Shown piece after piece: positions 5,913 through 9,244 of a stretch of 9,244 nucleotides of DNA; positions within the stretch are counted from its first letter, which is position 1; each line of letters begins with the position of its first letter. The stretch comes from an uncultured Alphaproteobacteria bacterium (GTDB taxonomy: Bacteria; Pseudomonadota; Alphaproteobacteria; Micavibrionales; Micavibrionaceae): the NCBI GenBank assembly GCA_937124505.1, contig CAKZKV010000245.1, forward strand, positions 1-9,244. Reading direction: 5' to 3'. The translations under genes and the position numbers were made by a program. The notes under the pieces were generated by a model. The model worked only from the letters and a program-made list of their open reading frames with translations, was not told the origin of the DNA and ran no database searches.

Positions 5913-6806
5913 ATGCGCGGGCAACATCATAATATCCGTGGGACTATTTTACGATTTCAAAATCTGGCAAAACGAGATTTCAATGCTGCCGTTCAGTTTG
6001 GCAGAGAGCGTATTCAGAGACTTGAAGAAAGTGGTCATAGAATTGAGCCCAGTCAGTTCGAACTTTTAAAAACTTCTCTTGATCTTATGGAATCTTTCAG
6101 CGCCTCTGAAGACCGTCGCATGGAAGAACAAGCAAGACGTATTGAAGCAGAACAAATTGCGTTGACAGATGCGTTGACAGGCGTCGGCAACCGACGCGCT
6201 TTGGACAAGGCTGTTTTAAATCGCCTTGATCCCCTCTGGCGTGGGGCAAAAGAGTCTGAGCGATCAGGCCCAGAAACCGAACAGGGGCCAAATCAAGGCC
6301 ACATTGTGTTTGCACTTTTGGACATTGATAACTTCAAGCCTTTCAATGATACGTTTGGACATGACATCGGGGATGAAGTCTTGAGAAAAATAGGCAACCT
6401 GTATGGGAAATCCTTCAGACAAGGGGACTTTTTTGCCCGTTATGGCGGCGAAGAATTTGGCCTAATTCTCTATTATCCTCCCGGTAAAGACGTTCCTTCC
6501 GATAAGGAAATCAGGGAACGGATCAGACAACCCATCCTCGACCACCTTGCTGATATGTATTTTGTAAAAGACGGCGAGATATCTCCGATTTCTTTCAGTA
6601 TAGGTCTGGCACACAGAGACAGCACAACGATTGATCCACAAAAAACCCTTCAGGACGAAGCGGCAACGCTCATAAAAGAAGCAGATGAGAACCTTTATGC
6701 CGACAAAGACACAAAACCTTTTCGTCTCTCGGCATTGAAAGACCGCATTCGTGATACTGTCCTGAATGCAGGATCGCAAACTATCGATATGACACCAGAA
6801 GCCTGA
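5913..6806 (+). CDS. Soluble diguanylate cyclase (GGDEF domain) with I-site
   Basis: This 297-residue protein joins two GTP molecules into cyclic di-GMP. The catalytic domain starts at DALTGVGNRRAL (86-97) and has LLDIDNFKPFNDTFGHDIGDEVLR (135-158), very like Caulobacter PleD, with metal-binding Asp137. The active-site loop is RYGGEEF (176-182), so the enzyme should be active. RQGD at 169-172 lies five residues before it, the canonical RxxD inhibition site for product feedback. SFSIGLA (227-233) closes the core. About 20 polar residues (110-130) are inserted before the LLDID strand. Residues 1-80 are helical and charged, with a likely coiled coil near 60-82. No known sensor domain, signal peptide or membrane segment is seen, so the input signal is unknown. 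An in-frame stop at 5901 limits the start. AGAAGG is 14 bases upstream of the ATG, rather far. Confidence 0.95.
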   Translation: MRGQHHNIRGTILRFQNLAKRDFNAAVQFGRERIQRLEESGHRIEPSQFELLKTSLDLMESFSASEDRRMEEQARRIEAEQIALTDALTGVGNRRALDKAVLNRLDPLWRGAKESERSGPETEQGPNQGHIVFALLDIDNFKPFNDTFGHDIGDEVLRKIGNLYGKSFRQGDFFARYGGEEFGLILYYPPGKDVPSDKEIRERIRQPILDHLADMYFVKDGEISPISFSIGLAHRDSTTIDPQKTLQDEAATLIKEADENLYADKDTKPFRLSALKDRIRDTVLNAGSQTIDMTPEA

Positions 6807-6827
6807 CCTCGGCATTATTGTCCCGGC

Positions 6828-6855
6828 TTGACGCTTAAGTCATACCTGCTACACT
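6828..6855 (+). promoter_or_regulatory. Candidate extended -10 promoter of the symporter and lipoprotein pair
   Basis: TTGACG (6828-6833) is followed after 16 bases by TACACT (6850-6855), which is preceded by TGC, an extended -10. Transcription would start near 6862. The -35 begins exactly at an in-frame TTG, so that TTG is unlikely to be the start codon of the symporter. Confidence 0.55.
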
Positions 6856-6899
6856 TCCATGTTATGAACGATGAAGCACTCTCCGAGCGTGGGCAGGTG

Positions 6900-8189
6900 A
6901 TGGAAGATGTCACCGAAGACATCATCCACGATAAATTATGGCTGAAAGTCCTGATCGGTATGGTTTTAGGGGTTCTGGCTGGCTATGCCCTCGCCCCGTC
7001 CGGTCTGGCCCTCTATTCAAATGATCCCTTTGAAGCAGATCAACTGGCGGAATGGATCGCCCTGCCCGGCAAATTATTTCTGGGACTCATTCAAATGGTC
7101 GTCCTGCCGCTCGTAATTTGCTCAATTATTCTGGGGATCAATTCTTCGCGCAATTTCAATTTCGTCAAGCATATTTCCTTTGCACTGATTCCCTATTTTG
7201 TTGTGACGACCACCATCGCCATTACCATTGGCATTTTTCTGGTTCAGATCTTGCGTCCCGGAGATGGCTTCACGGAAGAGCAAATCACAAACCTGATGAA
7301 CTCCGGCGCGGCGAACGACACGATCCCGGATTATAACCTGACCGATCTGACCATCCCGCAGCGCCTCGTCAACCTGATCCCCACAAATATTGCGCAGGCT
7401 GAACTCGACAAGAACATGCTGCAAATCGTAATTGCCAGTATTCTGGCGGGGATTGGCCTGCTCTCCATTTCTGTACACAGTGCGCAGCCCCTCATTGATA
7501 TTTGTAAATCCGTGCAAATGCTGACCATGAAGATTATCGGCTGGGCGATGATCATCGCGCCTTATGCCGTCTTTGGCCTGTTGTGTGACATTATTATCCG
7601 CACCGGCTTTGACGCAATGGAAAATATTTTGATGTATGCTCTGACCGTCCTGATCGGACTGGTCGCAGTTTTCGTGATGTACATGATCATCGCCGTCACA
7701 CTTGGCAAACGGTCCCTGCTCGCCTTTCTCTCGGAAATACGGGAAGCGCAACTGATTGCTTTTTCAACTTCCAGCTCCGGGGCGACCATGCCGGTTTCCA
7801 TTGCCGTCGCAGAGCAGCGCCTGCGCGTCAAACCCGCCATCAGCCGCTTTATCGTGCCGCTCGGCGCCACCATCAATATGGACGGAACGGCCATCTATCA
7901 GGCGATTGCAGCGCTTTTTCTGTGTCAGGTATTTGGCATTGAACTTGGTGGAATGGAAATTCTGCTACTGCTCATGACAACGATTGGCGCGTCTATCGGC
8001 ACGCCTGCCACGCCTGGTGTTGGCATCGTGGTTTTGTCTACAATATTAATCGGAATTGGCGTGCCGCCTTCCGGCATTGCCATGATCCTCGGCATCGACA
8101 GATTACTGGATATGTGCCGGACAACCATTAATGTCAGCGGTGATTTAACCGCCTGCGTTGTCATGGACAGATGGTTAAAGATTGAATGA
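6900..8189 (+). CDS. Dicarboxylate/amino acid:cation symporter (SLC1 family), glutamate/aspartate type
   Basis: This 429-residue inner-membrane transporter couples acidic amino acid uptake to sodium or proton flow. About eight membrane helices and two re-entrant hairpins are seen. The key elements are STSSSG (289-294) at the hairpin 1 tip, NMDGT (326-330) in helix 7, GTPATPGVG (367-375) in hairpin 2, and DRLLDMCRTTINVSGD (400-415) in helix 8. Compared with the archaeal transporter GltPh, Asp400, Asp404, Arg407, Thr408, Asn411 and Asp415 match its Asp390, Asp394, Arg397, Thr398, Asn401 and Asp405. The Asp/Arg pair contacts the substrate amino and side-chain carboxyl groups. DctA-type dicarboxylate carriers lack that Asp, so an acidic amino acid is the likelier substrate. 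The start is uncertain. I chose the ATG at 6900, 38 bases after the predicted transcription start, with GGGCAGG just upstream. An ATG at 6864 has no ribosome binding site and a TTG at 6828 overlaps the promoter. Confidence 0.95.
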   Translation: MEDVTEDIIHDKLWLKVLIGMVLGVLAGYALAPSGLALYSNDPFEADQLAEWIALPGKLFLGLIQMVVLPLVICSIILGINSSRNFNFVKHISFALIPYFVVTTTIAITIGIFLVQILRPGDGFTEEQITNLMNSGAANDTIPDYNLTDLTIPQRLVNLIPTNIAQAELDKNMLQIVIASILAGIGLLSISVHSAQPLIDICKSVQMLTMKIIGWAMIIAPYAVFGLLCDIIIRTGFDAMENILMYALTVLIGLVAVFVMYMIIAVTLGKRSLLAFLSEIREAQLIAFSTSSSGATMPVSIAVAEQRLRVKPAISRFIVPLGATINMDGTAIYQAIAALFLCQVFGIELGGMEILLLLMTTIGASIGTPATPGVGIVVLSTILIGIGVPPSGIAMILGIDRLLDMCRTTINVSGDLTACVVMDRWLKIE

Positions 8190-8308
8190 CATATCTAAAA
8201 ACCCTGACACTCCTGCTGATCGCAGTATCTTTTTTGAGCGGATGCGGCATTGTAAAAAAGGCATCCCGCTTGTCCAGCAAAGTCATTTCCGGCGTATGGG
8301 GGCCTTAA
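8186..8308 (+). CDS. Tiny lipoprotein translationally coupled to the symporter
   Basis: This is a 40-residue frame whose ATG overlaps the symporter stop (ATGA, 8186-8189). The protein begins MTYLKTLTLLLIAVSFLSGC: a lysine, a hydrophobic core and a lipobox LSGC with Cys20 as the lipidated residue. That is a complete type II signal peptide. The mature part is only 21 residues, basic and short (GIVKKASRLSSKV and ending VWGP). Glycine follows the cysteine, so outer-membrane sorting is expected if Lol rules apply. Function is unknown. In size and layout it resembles entericidin-like small lipoproteins, without recognisable sequence similarity. The ATGA overlap and the good lipobox make chance unlikely. 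Confidence 0.68.
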   Translation: MTYLKTLTLLLIAVSFLSGCGIVKKASRLSSKVISGVWGP

Positions 8309-8318
8309 GGCCTTAAGG
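8303..8318. repeat. Perfect palindrome between convergent genes
   Basis: CCTTAAGGCCTTAAGG is its own reverse complement and can form a six-base-pair stem with a GGCC loop. It includes the stop codon of the small lipoprotein and fills most of the gap to the AMIN lipoprotein. It has no following U-run on either strand, so I do not call it a terminator. It may slow or end transcription in both directions. Confidence 0.5.
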
Positions 8319-8320
8319 AC

Positions 8321-9145
8321 TTAACCTTTGCCGATATCGAAATAAATCCTCTGCCCTTGCATGGGAGTTGCACCAATCGTTTCCGCAGCAATCACTTTGA
8401 CCGGCTGTTTCAACTGAACGATGATCCGGCTGCCCTTCTCCGATGCCTGTGTCACATAAGAAGAAATGTAGGGAGACTGACTGATTGTTGCCGTCATTTT
8501 CTGTTCATGTTGTGCTTCGGGAAGTTCAATCACCAGAACACGCTCTTCATTATCCAGATCGTATGAAAAAGGCGTTTGTGAGCCGACATCCATGACAAAA
8601 CGTGTTTTGCCCGGATGTTCCCCCATACGTATATTCGCCAGCTTCGCAGCCCCTTTGTAGGTTTTCGGAACTTTGGCAACCACCGCCGGTTTCAACGGAA
8701 TGTCAACTTTGGGTTCAACAGAAACGGGCACGGCGTTTTCCTTCTGCACTTCTTTGGGATGCGTTTCCACCTGAGGCGAAAGTTGCAGAGGCGTTTCCTG
8801 CTCAGAGATACGCGCTGCCAGATTTTGACTGGAAATCAATTCTTTAATGGCCGGGCGCAGCAAATTCATTTCCTGCCGTAACCTGTTGAGCCGATCTTCA
8901 ATAATCAGCAGCCGCTCTTCTGTTGTTTGTGCCATCTCCTCCGGCAATAAATCTTCTTCTATCACCTCTTCTACTTCCGCCGCAGCGACAACCGGGATAT
9001 CTTCTTTATGAGATACGTCGTTTTTTTCTACCATCGGAACGGCGCGGGATTGACCGGGCTTGTCCAATGGACCACAGCCGGAAACGACGATCAAAGAGAT
9101 CATCAGCAACAGGCAGGAACATACGCCACATTTCATGGAAGACAT
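8321..9145 (-). CDS. Lipoprotein with coiled coil and C-terminal AMIN domain
   Basis: This 274-residue envelope protein has a type II signal peptide (hydrophobic stretch LLLMISLIV, then VSGC with the lipidated Cys24). An acidic patch follows (57-71), then a heptad-like coiled coil (about 76-115, EERLLIIEDRLNRLRQEM). A proline- and lysine-rich linker (118-165) leads to a beta-rich C-terminal domain (about 169-274) opening LANIRMGEHPGKTRFVMDVG and continuing VLVIELPEA. That pattern (R-M-G then T-R-F-V-x-D, then a strand ending L-P) matches AMIN domains, which target amidases and secretins to the periplasmic cell wall. No catalytic domain is attached, so it may be a structural or adaptor protein; this is inference. 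The start is uncertain: ATG at 9145, ATG at 9136 (signal peptide of 20 residues), or a GTG at 9190 that would put 15 polar residues before the signal. None has a good ribosome binding site. No clear promoter is visible in 9146-9244. Confidence 0.85.
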   Translation of the reverse strand: MSSMKCGVCSCLLLMISLIVVSGCGPLDKPGQSRAVPMVEKNDVSHKEDIPVVAAAEVEEVIEEDLLPEEMAQTTEERLLIIEDRLNRLRQEMNLLRPAIKELISSQNLAARISEQETPLQLSPQVETHPKEVQKENAVPVSVEPKVDIPLKPAVVAKVPKTYKGAAKLANIRMGEHPGKTRFVMDVGSQTPFSYDLDNEERVLVIELPEAQHEQKMTATISQSPYISSYVTQASEKGSRIIVQLKQPVKVIAAETIGATPMQGQRIYFDIGKG

Positions 9146-9244
9146 TCTTAAATTTACTGTGTTTCCGGGATTGTCCTCAAGGATATCCACTTAGGGTGTG
9201 TTGACACTATTCAGGGATTAAGATTGATGGTATTGTTTTGTGAT

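Noticed and set aside
7122..7751. A 209-codon open frame antisense to the symporter
   Set aside because: It lies entirely inside a well-supported transporter gene, is rich in His, Asn, Asp and Gln in a pattern expected from the reverse of hydrophobic codons, and has no motif or ribosome binding site.
9201..9206. A perfect TTGACA -35 hexamer on the plus strand near the right edge
   Set aside because: No acceptable -10 box lies 16-18 bases downstream and no gene is visible before the edge.
1..9244. CRISPR array, insertion sequence, prophage, toxin-antitoxin or defence genes
   Set aside because: No regularly spaced repeats, transposase or integrase motifs, terminal inverted repeats or known defence domains are seen on either strand.

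Overview
This 9.2-kb window looks like chromosomal DNA of an alphaproteobacterium of moderate G+C. Support for that: the large membrane-anchored protein at the left edge has the alphaproteobacterial DUF3971/AsmA-like N-terminus, the ferredoxin resembles alphaproteobacterial FdxB-type proteins, and the diguanylate cyclase catalytic core closely resembles that of Caulobacter PleD. The genus cannot be named from sequence alone. I see no phage, transposon, CRISPR array, tRNA or rRNA. Gene density is high, and the longest stretch without a gene is about 225 bases.

Layout. (1) Bases 1-2090, minus strand: a long reading frame that runs off the left edge, the first 696 residues of an AsmA-like envelope protein. 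(2) 2165-2641, plus: a Bcp-type thiol peroxidase, divergent from it across a 74-base gap. (3) 2646-3576, minus: an alpha/beta hydrolase followed 10 bases later by a small uncharacterised gene, convergent with the peroxidase. (4) 3802-5825, plus: a compact run of cysteine desulfurase, RBBP9-like hydrolase (zero-base junction) and adrenodoxin-type [2Fe-2S] ferredoxin (2-base junction). (5) 5913-6806, plus: a soluble diguanylate cyclase with its own likely promoter. (6) 6900-8308, plus: a glutamate/aspartate-type symporter overlapping a 40-residue lipoprotein gene. (7) 8321-9145, minus: a lipoprotein with an AMIN domain, convergent with the preceding pair.

How the genes work together. The desulfurase and ferredoxin are both iron-sulfur cluster assembly components (sulfur donor and electron donor), but the scaffold and chaperone genes that usually accompany them are absent here. 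An AT-rich hydrolase gene sits between the two. The peroxidase fits an oxidative-stress and thiol theme but is separately transcribed. The symporter and tiny lipoprotein are translationally coupled by an ATGA overlap. The two flanking envelope proteins (AsmA-like and AMIN lipoprotein) and the cyclase appear to be independent units.

Most of the window is ordinary housekeeping sequence and I did not find a convincing undescribed system. The points most worth a second look are the AT-rich hydrolase between the two iron-sulfur genes, the 40-residue lipoprotein coupled to the symporter, the repeat-bearing divergent intergenic region at 3577-3801, and the CG dinucleotide tract at the end of the first hydrolase. 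At the symporter, a promoter-like sequence overlaps the farthest-upstream in-frame start.
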